This document shows positions 33,194 to 41,368 of a DNA stretch of 44,176 bases, in pieces. Made by a program: the position numbers and the translations under genes. Source of the stretch: an uncultured Collinsella sp. (GTDB lineage: Bacteria; Actinomycetota; Coriobacteriia; Coriobacteriales; Coriobacteriaceae); the NCBI GenBank assembly GCA_900547345.1, contig URGG01000004.1:1-44176 (forward strand), written 5' to 3'. How positions within the stretch are numbered: position 1 is the stretch's first letter; each line of letters starts with the position of its first letter. The notes under the pieces were generated by a model that worked only from the letters and a program-made list of their open reading frames with translations, ran no database searches and was not told where the DNA came from.

Positions 33194-33696
33194 TAGTTCT
33201 CCTCCTTGGCGGCGGCGGCGTCCTCAGCAGCCCACTTGGCCTCGAGAGCGGCCTCCTCAGCCATCTCCTTCTCGATGCGCTGCTCAGCGTTCTTGGCAGC
33301 AACAATCTTGGTCTTGATGGGGAGCTTGTGCTGCGCAAGACGCAGAGCCTCGCGAGCGACCTCCTCGGGAACACCCTTGACCTCGAACATGATGCGACCG
33401 GGCTTGACGACGGCCACCCACTCCTCGGGGTTACCCTTACCAGAACCCATGCGAGTCTCGGCAGGCTTCTTGGTGATGGGCTTATCGGGGAAGATCGTGA
33501 TGTAGACACGACCGCCACGCTTCATGTAGCGGGTCATGGCAATACGAGCGGCCTCGATCTGACGGTTGGTGATCCAATGGGCCTCGAGAGCCTGGATACC
33601 AAACTCGCCGAAATGCAGCTCGGTATTACCCTTGGCCTGGCCCTTCATGGAGCCACGCTGCACCTTGCGGTGAAGAATACGCTTAGGGGCAAGCAC
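33193..33696 (-). CDS. rplP: 50S ribosomal protein L16 with acidic C-terminal extension
   Basis: The 167-residue protein has a normal L16 core (MLAPKRILHRKVQRG to LAQHKLPIKT, about residues 1-127) that helps form the A-site tRNA channel. A tail of about 38 residues follows, Ala/Glu-rich and probably a helix, making the protein roughly 30 residues longer than the E. coli protein. The GTG start at 33696 overlaps the rpsC stop by one base. The tail is in frame with no break; whether it is a general trait of the lineage is untested. Confidence 0.96.
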   Translation of the reverse strand: MLAPKRILHRKVQRGSMKGQAKGNTELHFGEFGIQALEAHWITNRQIEAARIAMTRYMKRGGRVYITIFPDKPITKKPAETRMGSGKGNPEEWVAVVKPGRIMFEVKGVPEEVAREALRLAQHKLPIKTKIVAAKNAEQRIEKEMAEEAALEAKWAAEDAAAAKEEN

Positions 33697-34406
33697 TACT
33701 GACCCCTCCTCTCGGAGTTACGACGACGAGGACGGGAAGAGCCCTCGAGTGCAGGGTTGGGAACAGGCTGGCCCGGGAGCTTCTCGCCCAGGTAGATCCA
33801 GACCTTCACGCCGCAAGCGCCCATGGTGGTGCTGGCGACAGCCGTGCCGTAGTCGATCTTGGCACGGAGGGTGTGCAGAGGCACGCGACCCTCGCGGTAC
33901 CACTCACGACGGCCCATCTCGGCACCGCCGAGACGACCGGAGCACTGGATACGGATGCCCTTAGCGCCGGCCTTGCGGGCGGACTGGACAGCCTTGCGCA
34001 TAGCGCGACGGAAGGCAACGCGGCCCTCGAGCTGCTCGGCGATAGACTGAGCAACGAGGTTGGCGTCGAGCTCGGGGCGCTTGATCTCGACAACGTCGAC
34101 GGAGAGCTGACCCTTGGAGACGCCAGCGACCTTCTCGAGCTCGGTGCGGAGGGTATCGATCTCGGCACCCTTCTTACCGATGACAACGCCGGGGCGAGCG
34201 GTGAGGATGATGACCTTCACCTTGTCGCCAGCGCGCTCGATCTCGACACGGGAGACAGCTGCGCGGGAAAGACGCTTCTCGAGGTACTTGCGGATCTCGA
34301 GATCGTTACCGAGGGTCTTAGCGTAATCCTTCTCTGCGAACCAGCGGGAGCGCCAGTTCTCGGTAATGCCAAGACGGAAGCCGGTGGGGTAGACTTTCTG
34401 ACCCAT
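33696..34406 (-). CDS. rpsC: 30S ribosomal protein S3
   Basis: The 236-residue protein has the KH domain (VVIGKKGAEIDTLR) and the C-terminal S3 domain (GAEMGRREWYREGRVPLHT), and forms part of the mRNA entry site. AAAGGAGG precedes the ATG. The C-terminus is Arg-rich. It is followed by rplP with a one-base overlap. Confidence 0.98.
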   Translation of the reverse strand: MGQKVYPTGFRLGITENWRSRWFAEKDYAKTLGNDLEIRKYLEKRLSRAAVSRVEIERAGDKVKVIILTARPGVVIGKKGAEIDTLRTELEKVAGVSKGQLSVDVVEIKRPELDANLVAQSIAEQLEGRVAFRRAMRKAVQSARKAGAKGIRIQCSGRLGGAEMGRREWYREGRVPLHTLRAKIDYGTAVASTTMGACGVKVWIYLGEKLPGQPVPNPALEGSSRPRRRNSERRGQ

Positions 34407-34412
34407 ACAGCT

Positions 34413-34784
34413 TTACGCCTCCTTTCGAGGAGCAACGACGACGGTGATGTGGGAAGTACGCTTCAGAATGCGAGAAGCGGAACCCTTGGCGCGGGGACGG
34501 ATGCGCTTAAGCGTCGGACCCTCGTCAACATAGGCAGCGGCGACAACCAGGTTGTCGGCACGCAGACCGTTGTTGTTCTCGGCGTTCGCAACGGCGGAAC
34601 GGAGAACCTTCTCGACATCCACGGCGACGGCGCGGTCGCAGAAGTGGAGGATGTCGAAGGCCTGAGCGACAGGCTTGCGGCGGATCAGATCGACCACCAG
34701 GCGGGCCTTGCTGGGGGAAACACGCACGTACTTAGCGACGGCGCGAACCTCGGTGGCCTCAGTTTCAATAGACTTAGTTGCCAT
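34413..34784 (-). CDS. rplV: 50S ribosomal protein L22
   Basis: The 123-residue protein has the L22 core (YVRVSPSKARLVVDLIR) and the C-terminal extended-loop region (LKRIRPRAKGSASRILKRTSHI) that lines the exit tunnel. It lies between rpsS and rpsC with short gaps. Confidence 0.98.
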   Translation of the reverse strand: MATKSIETEATEVRAVAKYVRVSPSKARLVVDLIRRKPVAQAFDILHFCDRAVAVDVEKVLRSAVANAENNNGLRADNLVVAAAYVDEGPTLKRIRPRAKGSASRILKRTSHITVVVAPRKEA

Positions 34785-34798
34785 TTACGGTTAACCCC

Positions 34799-35059
34799 CT
34801 ATTTGGCCTTGTGGCCACGGAACGTACGAGTCGGCGCGAACTCGCCGAGCTTGTGACCAACCATGGACTCGGTAACATACACGGGCACATGCTTGCGGCC
34901 GTCGTGGACGGCGATGGTGTGACCAACCATCTCGGGGAAGATGGTGGACGCGCGGGACCAGGTCTTCACGACGTCCTTCTTGCCAGCCTCGTTCATCGCG
35001 GTGATACGCGAGAGAAGGCGAGTCTCCACGAACGGGCCCTTTTTGAGACTTCTGCTCAT
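34799..35059 (-). CDS. rpsS: 30S ribosomal protein S19
   Basis: The 86-residue protein has the family start (MSRSLKKGPFV) and the GHKLGEFAPTRTFRGH ending, and helps form the 30S head. AGGAGAAAGC precedes the ATG. Confidence 0.98.
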   Translation of the reverse strand: MSRSLKKGPFVETRLLSRITAMNEAGKKDVVKTWSRASTIFPEMVGHTIAVHDGRKHVPVYVTESMVGHKLGEFAPTRTFRGHKAK

Positions 35060-35091
35060 AAGTGCTTTCTCCTAAAACTCGGTATCCGAAA

Positions 35092-35922
35092 TTACTTCTT
35101 ACGGCGACGAATGATGTGCTGGTTCGAGACCTTCTTCTTCTTGCGCGTACGAAGGCCCTTCGTCGGCTTACCCCAGGGGGTAACGGAGGGACGACCAGAG
35201 GTGTGGTTCTTGCCCTCGCCACCGCCGTGCGGGTGGTCGACAGGGTTCATGACGGTACCGCGGACGGTCGGGCGCACGTTCATGTGACGCTTACGGCCGG
35301 CCTTGCCGATGACGATGTTGGAGTGATCGGCGTTGCCGACCTCACCGACGGTGGCGCGGCAGGTAACGAGGATGCGGCGCATCTCGGAGGAAGGCATACG
35401 GACGATAGCGTACTTGCCCTCCTTACCCATCAGCTGGCAGGAGTTACCGGCGGAACGGGCGATAGCGGCGCCCTTGCCCGGCTGGAACTCGACGGCGTGG
35501 ATGAGCGTACCGACGGGGATGTCGGCGAGGGGCAGAGCGTTGCCCGGCTTGATGTCGGCGTCAGAACCGGACATGATGGTCTGACCGACCTCGAGGCCCT
35601 TGGGGGCCAGGATGTAGCGCTTCTCACCGTCAGCGTAGTGCAGCAGAGCGATGCGAGCGGAACGGTTCGGATCGTACTCGATCGTGGCAACCTTGGCGGG
35701 CACGCCGTCCTTGTTGCGCTTGAAGTCGATCACGCGGTAACGACGCTTCACGCCGCCGCCCTGGTGGCGGGTGGTGATGCGGCCGTTGTTGTTACGACCG
35801 GCCTTCTTGGGCAGGGGCTCGAGAAGAGACTTCTCGGGCTTGGTGCAGGTGATCTCGGAGAAGTCGGAGATCGTCTGCCAACGCCTACCAGCGGAGGTCG
35901 GCTTAAGGTGCTTTACAGCCAT
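35092..35922 (-). CDS. rplB: 50S ribosomal protein L2
   Basis: The 276-residue protein contains the peptidyl-transferase-associated C-terminal motif GGGEG (VDHPHGGGEGKN), the N-terminal RNA-binding OB domain, and normal length. The ATG at 35922 follows AAAGGGATTG; the in-frame extension to 35997 runs into the structured leader. About 180 bases separate it from rplW and carry hairpins and a promoter-like motif. Confidence 0.98.
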   Translation of the reverse strand: MAVKHLKPTSAGRRWQTISDFSEITCTKPEKSLLEPLPKKAGRNNNGRITTRHQGGGVKRRYRVIDFKRNKDGVPAKVATIEYDPNRSARIALLHYADGEKRYILAPKGLEVGQTIMSGSDADIKPGNALPLADIPVGTLIHAVEFQPGKGAAIARSAGNSCQLMGKEGKYAIVRMPSSEMRRILVTCRATVGEVGNADHSNIVIGKAGRKRHMNVRPTVRGTVMNPVDHPHGGGEGKNHTSGRPSVTPWGKPTKGLRTRKKKKVSNQHIIRRRKK

Positions 35923-35952
35923 TACAATCCCTTTCAATAGGAATCCGTTAGC

Positions 35953-36083
35953 CATCGCAGACAGGGATTCGAGGTTCTGCCTCGGGTGCGATGACACCGG
36001 ACGTATACACGGTTCCGGGCGTGTCCATTTTATACGCCCAAAACCTTGAGCTCCCGCCTCCCCTATTTGGGAGGCATGAGCTC
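35953..36083 (-). promoter_or_regulatory. Structured leader between rplW and rplB
   Basis: On the minus strand a GAGCTC/GAGCTC plus GCCTCC/GGAGGC hairpin (36048-36083) is followed by AAGGTTTT, terminator-like. Next comes GGGCGT/ACGCCC (36017-36039) with TATAAA in its loop, then a stem CATCGC/GCGATG (35953-35993) enclosing GAGG/CCTC. A 25-base motif around 36003-36027 is nearly identical to one upstream of rplC. The gap may therefore hold an attenuator and an internal promoter. Confidence 0.55.
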
Positions 36084-36101
36084 ACTCAACAGCAGCGAGT
36101 C

Positions 36102-36389
36102 TTAGGCCTGGTTGCCAAAGACCTCGATGGTGTCGCCCTCGGCCAGCGTGACGATGGCCTTCTTCCAAGAACGGGTCTTGCCGGCGACATAGCGCACGCG
36201 CTTGGTCTTGGGCTTGACCGTCAGGGTGTTCACGCGAACGACCTTGACGCCGAAGACCTCCTCGACAGCGTCCTTGATCTGATACTTGTTAGCATCCTTG
36301 GCGACCTCGAACGTGTACTTGTTCAGCTCCATGCCGGAGAAGGAACGCTCGGACACGATCGGACGGATGATGATCTCGTGGGCGGTCAT
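36102..36389 (-). CDS. rplW: 50S ribosomal protein L23
   Basis: The 95-residue protein has the family start region (IIIRPIVSERSF) and VKVVRVNTLTVKPK, and binds SRP and trigger factor at the tunnel exit. Its ATG follows the rplD stop directly, with GGGAGG inside rplD. Confidence 0.97.
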   Translation of the reverse strand: MTAHEIIIRPIVSERSFSGMELNKYTFEVAKDANKYQIKDAVEEVFGVKVVRVNTLTVKPKTKRVRYVAGKTRSWKKAIVTLAEGDTIEVFGNQA

Positions 36390-37016
36390 TTATGCAAGCA
36401 CCTCCCCGAAGTGAGCGGCGATGTCGGCGGGCATCAGCACAGCGTTGTTGTTGACGAGATCGTAGGTATTGGCCTCGTCGGCAGTGATGATGAACGTCTT
36501 GGGAATGTTGCGGAACGACAGGTAGGCGTTGACGTCCTCATCGCGAACGATGATGGTCAGACGCTTGCCCTCAAGGCCGAGAGCCTTGAGCATGGCGACG
36601 GCAGCCTTGGTGGAAGGCTTCTCGAAGCCGTAGTCGTCGACGAGCACGAGCTCGCCATCGGCCAGCTTGGCGGACAGCGCGGAGCGCATAGCCAGCTTGA
36701 CCTCCTTGTTGTTCATACGCTTAGCGTAGGAACGGGGCTTGGGGGCGAAGACAACGCCACCGTGACGCCACTGGGCAGCACGGATGGAACCCTGACGGGC
36801 ACGGCCGGTGCCCTTCTGACGCCAAGGCTTCTTGCCGCCACCGGAAACCTCAGAGCGACCCTTAGCAGACTGGGTGCCCTGACGCCAAGAGGCCATCTGG
36901 CACTTGACGATGTGGTGCATAACGTGGATGTTCGGCTCGATGCCGTACACCTCAGCGGCGAGCTCGGCCTCGGCGACCTTCTTGCCCTCGCTGTTCTTTA
37001 CTTCAAACTTTGCCAT
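36390..37016 (-). CDS. rplD: 50S ribosomal protein L4
   Basis: The 208-residue protein has the globular domain and the tunnel loop with KPWRQKGTGRARQGS. In other bacteria L4 represses its own operon by binding the S10 leader. AAGGAG precedes the ATG, 46 bases after rplC. Confidence 0.97.
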   Translation of the reverse strand: MAKFEVKNSEGKKVAEAELAAEVYGIEPNIHVMHHIVKCQMASWRQGTQSAKGRSEVSGGGKKPWRQKGTGRARQGSIRAAQWRHGGVVFAPKPRSYAKRMNNKEVKLAMRSALSAKLADGELVLVDDYGFEKPSTKAAVAMLKALGLEGKRLTIIVRDEDVNAYLSFRNIPKTFIITADEANTYDLVNNNAVLMPADIAAHFGEVLA

Positions 37017-37062
37017 TTAAGTGTTCTCCTTGGTATGACGCTGGGCTAAATGGGCTGGGCCC

Positions 37063-37683
37063 TTAGGCCATACGGATGGCGACGAGACCATTCTTGGCAC
37101 CCGGGACAGCGCCCTTGACCAAGATGAGGTTCTGCTCGGCATCGATGCGGACAACGGAAAGGTTCTTGACGGTAACGCGCTCGTTACCCATGTGACCGGC
37201 CATCTTGACGCCCTTGAGGACGCGCGCAGGATAGGCGCACTGACCGATAGAACCGGGGTGACGCTGGAAGTGAGAACCATGCGTCATAGGACCGCGGCGC
37301 TGACCCCAGCGCTTGATGCGACCCTGGAAGCCCTTACCCTTGGAGGTACCGATGACGTCGACCTTCTCGACATCAGCGAAATCAGCGACGGTGACGACCT
37401 CGCCGACCTTGTGCTCCTCGCCGTTCTCGACGCGGACCTCACGAAGGAAGCGGACAGGCTCGACGCCAGCCTTGGCGAAGTGACCAGCCATGGGCTTGTT
37501 CACGTTCTTGGCCTTGATGTCGCCGAAACCGATTTGGACGGCGTCATAGCCGTCGGTTGCCTGAGTTTTAACCTGCGAGACAGCGCAGGGGCCAGCCTGG
37601 ATGACCGTGACGGGAACGACGTTGTCGTCCTCGTCCCAAACCTGGGTCATGCCAATCTTGCGGCCGAGAATCATGCTGATCAA
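37063..37683 (-). CDS. rplC: 50S ribosomal protein L3
   Basis: The 206-residue protein has the start MILGRKIGMTQVWDE and the GKGFQGRIKRWG and HGSHFQRHPGSIG loops near the peptidyl transferase centre. It is the first gene of the run: rpsJ, which normally comes before it, is not in the window. The visible ribosome site is weak, with a long structured leader upstream. Confidence 0.97.
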   Translation of the reverse strand: MISMILGRKIGMTQVWDEDDNVVPVTVIQAGPCAVSQVKTQATDGYDAVQIGFGDIKAKNVNKPMAGHFAKAGVEPVRFLREVRVENGEEHKVGEVVTVADFADVEKVDVIGTSKGKGFQGRIKRWGQRRGPMTHGSHFQRHPGSIGQCAYPARVLKGVKMAGHMGNERVTVKNLSVVRIDAEQNLILVKGAVPGAKNGLVAIRMA

Positions 37684-37703
37684 GATATGATCCCAACTCT
37701 CGC

Positions 37704-37898
37704 GTGGTCTTGGGACAATGCGTACACCACCGAGCGTACGCCCCTAGAGGACCACTACTTACACGACGTGCTCCCCAGCCTTGTATTGCGTCCGGACTAC
37801 CTGACAACCCTATTAAGCAGGCATTTTGTCCAGCCAGAATACTCCCCTGGTTTCACACAGCTGTTTAGTATACACGGCTGCGGGCGTATCCATCGAGA
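37704..37898 (-). promoter_or_regulatory. rplC leader and promoter candidate
   Basis: A stem GTGGTC/GACCAC (37704-37709 and 37750-37755) encloses GCGTAC/GTACGC (37720-37725 and 37736-37741), the type of leader fold used for ribosomal protein autoregulation. About 110 bases upstream of it, TATACT in the motif near 37868-37893 is a good -10 box. The motif matches 22 of 25 bases of one upstream of rplB. Confidence 0.5.
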
Positions 37899-37942
37899 TT
37901 CATATTTCACTCACATTGTTTACGCAGGTAAAGTGCATGGCA

Positions 37943-38107
37943 CGTTCCCAGTGTGCGGCGGAGGGGGCGGGCCTGCGACATATTAAGGTTGCTGCTCTAC
38001 AGTCCTGCTCACGACGGAGAGCACATTAAGTGCTCTCCTGTTCGTGCGAAACTCGCGACAACCTTAATATGTCTCAGGCCCGCCCCCTCCGCCGCACACT
38101 GGGAACG
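37943..38107. repeat. 165-bp inverted-repeat element (49-bp arms), MITE-like
   Basis: Bases 37943-37991 and 38059-38107 are reverse complements over 49 bases with one mismatch. The 67-base centre has its own hairpin, GGAGAGCAC/GTGCTCTCC at 38016-38024 and 38030-38038. It lies between the histidine phosphatase stop and the ribosomal promoter. No target-site duplication is clear and no ORF is inside. Arms of this length and identity suggest a non-autonomous transposable element or a large terminator-like fold. The 459-base gap has no gene. Confidence 0.8.
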
Positions 38108-38142
38108 CCACGTTAATGTCTGCTAAACCTTGCTCGCTCAGG

Positions 38143-38769
38143 CTAATGACTTTGTTGGGGGTCCACTATTTGCTGGAGGGTGAACTTGCATTGAGACGGT
38201 TCGCCTTCTGCTTGGGGCTTTGCCTCATCGAAATCGAAGATCATGATGGCGCAGTTGGGGAGTTTTGTTGGGGGCTCGAAGCCCTCTGGGGCTGCAGCCT
38301 TGATGAATTGGCGGCTGGCGCTGCCGTGGCTTACTGCTAGGAGGGTTTCGATGCCCTCGGCGCTCATGAGATTGGTGAGGGTGTCTACCATGCGCTCTTG
38401 CAGTGCCTGGCTTCCTTCTCCTCCGTAAGGGACCAAGTCCTCGCCGGGTTCCCAGACGTCGGTGGGTAGAGCGTCGTGGGGGCCTTCTTCGAAGGTGCCG
38501 TAGCAGCGCTCGATGATGCCTTCGCAGGACTCGACTGCTGCGTCCGGGCCGAGGAGCTCGCATGCGACGAGCTGAGCTGTATCCATGGCTCGACCCAAAG
38601 GCGACGAGACCACTTTGTCGGGGACAACGTCGTGGGCCTTGAGCCATGCGGCTGCCATTCCCGCTTGTTTGCGGCCAAGGTCGGTCAACGGTGAATCGCA
38701 GCGGCCCTGGACCAGCTTCTTGACGTTGAACTCCGTCTGGCCGTGGCGGAGCAGGTACAGCCTCTTCAT
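38143..38769 (-). CDS. Histidine phosphatase / phosphoglycerate mutase-like protein
   Basis: The 208-residue protein has the catalytic LRHGQTEFN motif (Arg8, His9) and the second His in SHGSASR. It is in the broad phosphatase group that includes CobC, GpmB and PhoE, so the substrate is unknown. AAGGGGAG precedes the ATG. It is separated from the CDF gene upstream by about 40 bases and may be co-transcribed with it. Confidence 0.9.
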   Translation of the reverse strand: MKRLYLLRHGQTEFNVKKLVQGRCDSPLTDLGRKQAGMAAAWLKAHDVVPDKVVSSPLGRAMDTAQLVACELLGPDAAVESCEGIIERCYGTFEEGPHDALPTDVWEPGEDLVPYGGEGSQALQERMVDTLTNLMSAEGIETLLAVSHGSASRQFIKAAAPEGFEPPTKLPNCAIMIFDFDEAKPQAEGEPSQCKFTLQQIVDPQQSH

Positions 38770-38808
38770 ATTCTCCCCTTCTGTATAACTTGCTTTGCCG
38801 GCACAGCC

Positions 38809-39963
38809 CTACTCGTGGGTATGGCCTACGTAGTCTTCGTCGATCGTGATTTTGGCAATCGACTTGGGATATTCCGATTCGACTCGTTGTGCCAGCGCGT
38901 GCTTTACGTCTTCGGCACTCATCTGCAGATCTGAGGGACGCACGCAGTCAAAGATCACGTTGGTGTGCGTGGGACCCGGCACACAGCGCAGATCGTGAAT
39001 CGAAAGGCGGCTATCGATCTGTTGGGCCATGGCGTTAATGCGTAAACGCATGCTCGCCACCTTGGGATCGTCGGTCACGATGGGGTCGTAATGGAGCGTG
39101 ACAATCATGCCGTCTTCGTTCCTAAACGACTGCTCGATGTTATCGAGCGTGTCGTGACTTTCCAGCGGGCTGGCCTCGGCTGCCATCTCGGCGTGAGCGC
39201 TTGCGAACTTCCTGCCCGGGCCATAGTCGTGAACCATCAGATCGTGAACGCCCAAAACGCCGGGATAGCTCATGATCTTGTCTCGAATGTGCTTGACCAG
39301 CTTAGGATCGGGCGTCTGCCCCAAAAGCGGGCTCACCGTATCCTGGATGAGTTCAAAGCCGCTCCAGCCAATATAGGCACCAACGGCAAGGCCGACCCAA
39401 GCGTCAAGGTTGATGCCCGTCACCTGCGAAACAATTGCGCACGCCAGTACGGCGCCCGTGGCAAGAACATCGTTCTTGGAATCCTGCGCGGTCGCATGCA
39501 GCGTCTCGGACTCAATGCGATCGCCGAGCTTTTGGTTGAGGGCCGCCATCCAGAGCTTTACGACCATCGAAAGCACGAGAACTGCCACCAGGGCAAGCGA
39601 GAACTCGACAGGTTCGGGGTGGATGACGCGCTCGACCGAGGACTTCACCAGCTCAACGCCAATCAGCAGCACGAGTGCCGCCACGACCAGACCCGAGAGA
39701 TACTCGTAGCGACCGTGGCCGTAAGGATGCTCGGGGTCGGCCGGCTTGCTCGCCAGCTTAAAGCCCAGCACGCTCACGATATTCGAGCTGGCATCGGACA
39801 GGTTGTTCATAGCATCCGCCACAATCGAAACCGATCCCGAAACCACACCGATTGCGCCCTTCGCAGCACAAAGCGCAACATTGGCGACAATACACACCAT
39901 GCCAGCTAACGTGCCCACACGCGCACGATCGCCCTGCGCGCGCTTAACAATCCACTCGACCAT
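38809..39963 (-). CDS. Cation diffusion facilitator family transporter
   Basis: The 384-residue membrane protein has about six spans, then a cytoplasmic domain of about 90 residues or more. The TM2 site (ADAMNNLSD) and TM5 site (HATAQDSKNDV) supply Asp and His ligands for metal, and a PYGHGRYE loop is present. It exports a divalent cation such as Zn, Mn or Fe by proton antiport. The ribosome site is weak. Confidence 0.9.
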   Translation of the reverse strand: MVEWIVKRAQGDRARVGTLAGMVCIVANVALCAAKGAIGVVSGSVSIVADAMNNLSDASSNIVSVLGFKLASKPADPEHPYGHGRYEYLSGLVVAALVLLIGVELVKSSVERVIHPEPVEFSLALVAVLVLSMVVKLWMAALNQKLGDRIESETLHATAQDSKNDVLATGAVLACAIVSQVTGINLDAWVGLAVGAYIGWSGFELIQDTVSPLLGQTPDPKLVKHIRDKIMSYPGVLGVHDLMVHDYGPGRKFASAHAEMAAEASPLESHDTLDNIEQSFRNEDGMIVTLHYDPIVTDDPKVASMRLRINAMAQQIDSRLSIHDLRCVPGPTHTNVIFDCVRPSDLQMSAEDVKHALAQRVESEYPKSIAKITIDEDYVGHTHE

Positions 39964-40047
39964 CTACATCCGCCCCCACGGTACTACCTATATATCTATT
40001 GCTCAAACGGATTGTAGTGTAGCCACTTTGTCTCCCAGATACAAAGA

Positions 40048-40106
40048 GGCCGCAACCCACACGGGTCACGGCCTTGGAACACGACAAAGGAATCGTCCTT
40101 TTGTCG
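40048..40106 (-). terminator. Two hairpins after the PTS EIIC gene
   Basis: CGACAAAGGA at 40082 pairs with TCCTTTTGTCG ending at 40106, with one bulge, directly past the stop. A second stem (40048-40073), GGCCG-ACCC with GGGT-CGGCC, is followed on the minus strand by TCTTTG. Together they form a likely terminator. Confidence 0.65.
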
Positions 40107-40113
40107 CACAGGT

Positions 40114-41328
40114 TTATGCGCTTACTTCAGCAGCGCTCGCCACTGTTTCGGGCGAATCGGCTCCGTCCCCCGCCGCCTGCCCCTTCGTCGGCACCACGCC
40201 AAAGCAGTAGCTCAGCACCGCAGACGCCGCAAATGCTGTGCCGCCGGCAACGCAGCACCACAGCAGGTTCGAGATGCCGCCCGTGGCAAAGCCAATGACC
40301 ATGAGAACATTCGTCATGCCGATGGTATAGGCCGTAACGCGGCCCACGGCCGCAACAAGGCCTCCGACGGCGCCGCCAATGGCCATGCACGTCAGGCACC
40401 TGCCATATTTAAAGCCGCAACCGTACAGCGCCGGCTCGCTTACACCGCCAAGAACACCCGAGATCGAATAACCCAGCATGAGCGCCTTCTCGTCCTTATC
40501 CGCAACGCGAAGCGACGCGCCGAAGGGCATGCCCCAAACCGCGAACGTTGCCATCGTCGCGGCGATCAGGATGCACGAATCCGTTCCCACACTCATAAAC
40601 TGTGCATAGGCGAGCGATAGGACAACGTTGCTGACGCCCGCAATCTTAAGGAACTCCCAGCCCGCGGCAAGCCCCATGAGCGTGAGCAGCGACACGATGC
40701 CACCGGAATTGCCAAGCATAAACATAAGCTGGCCCAACAGCATGCCCAGATAGCTGCCCGCCGGCGCCGTAATGCACAGCGAAACCGGAACCATGACAAG
40801 CATGGTCGCAAACGGAACGAACGAAAACGCCACGGCCTTAGGGATAACGCGCTTAAAGAAACACTCCACTCGCCATAGCACGGGCACCGAAATGAGAACC
40901 GGAATAACAGTCGTCGTGTAATCGTTGACCGGCGCGGGAAGCAGGCCATACACGGAAGTCATCGATGCCCCCGTCGTCGATGCGGCATCGACGAGCTTAA
41001 GCAGATCGGGCGCAATCAATACGCCGCCCAGCATCATGCCCAGCTGCTCCGAGCAACCGAGCTGGCGGGCGGCCGCCCAACCAAGATAAATTGGCAAGAA
41101 GTAGTAGCCGGCGTTATAGAGCCAACTGTAGAACAGGCGATAGATATCGGAATCGGCAGACCACAGGCCCAGCATGCCTTCACCCATAATGACGGCGACG
41201 GTGCGGAACAACGCCGCGCAGACAATAAACGGCAGCGCCGACATCATGCTTTTGCACAGATAATCCACCACGGCCATGGCGTTTGATGAAACCGTCGTTG
41301 TAAACGAGGTGTTAGAAACTTGTGGCAT
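40114..41328 (-). CDS. Orphan PTS EIIC protein (glucose/glucoside superfamily)
   Basis: The protein is 404 residues from the ATG at 41328, preceded by GAAAGG; the 100-residue extension upstream overlaps accDA and is antisense-like. It is very hydrophobic with about ten spans, and the EIIC motif GGVSEPALYG lies in the last third. It has no EIIB domain (no conserved N-terminal Cys motif) and no EIIA. No other PTS gene is in the window, so it must borrow these or serve as a sensor. Sugar specificity is unknown. The gene follows accDA by about 40 bases. Confidence 0.8.
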   Translation of the reverse strand: MPQVSNTSFTTTVSSNAMAVVDYLCKSMMSALPFIVCAALFRTVAVIMGEGMLGLWSADSDIYRLFYSWLYNAGYYFLPIYLGWAAARQLGCSEQLGMMLGGVLIAPDLLKLVDAASTTGASMTSVYGLLPAPVNDYTTTVIPVLISVPVLWRVECFFKRVIPKAVAFSFVPFATMLVMVPVSLCITAPAGSYLGMLLGQLMFMLGNSGGIVSLLTLMGLAAGWEFLKIAGVSNVVLSLAYAQFMSVGTDSCILIAATMATFAVWGMPFGASLRVADKDEKALMLGYSISGVLGGVSEPALYGCGFKYGRCLTCMAIGGAVGGLVAAVGRVTAYTIGMTNVLMVIGFATGGISNLLWCCVAGGTAFAASAVLSYCFGVVPTKGQAAGDGADSPETVASAAEVSA

Positions 41329-41368
41329 GGAACGCCTTTCCCAATGCGACATGCGGGCTGTCCCTTTG

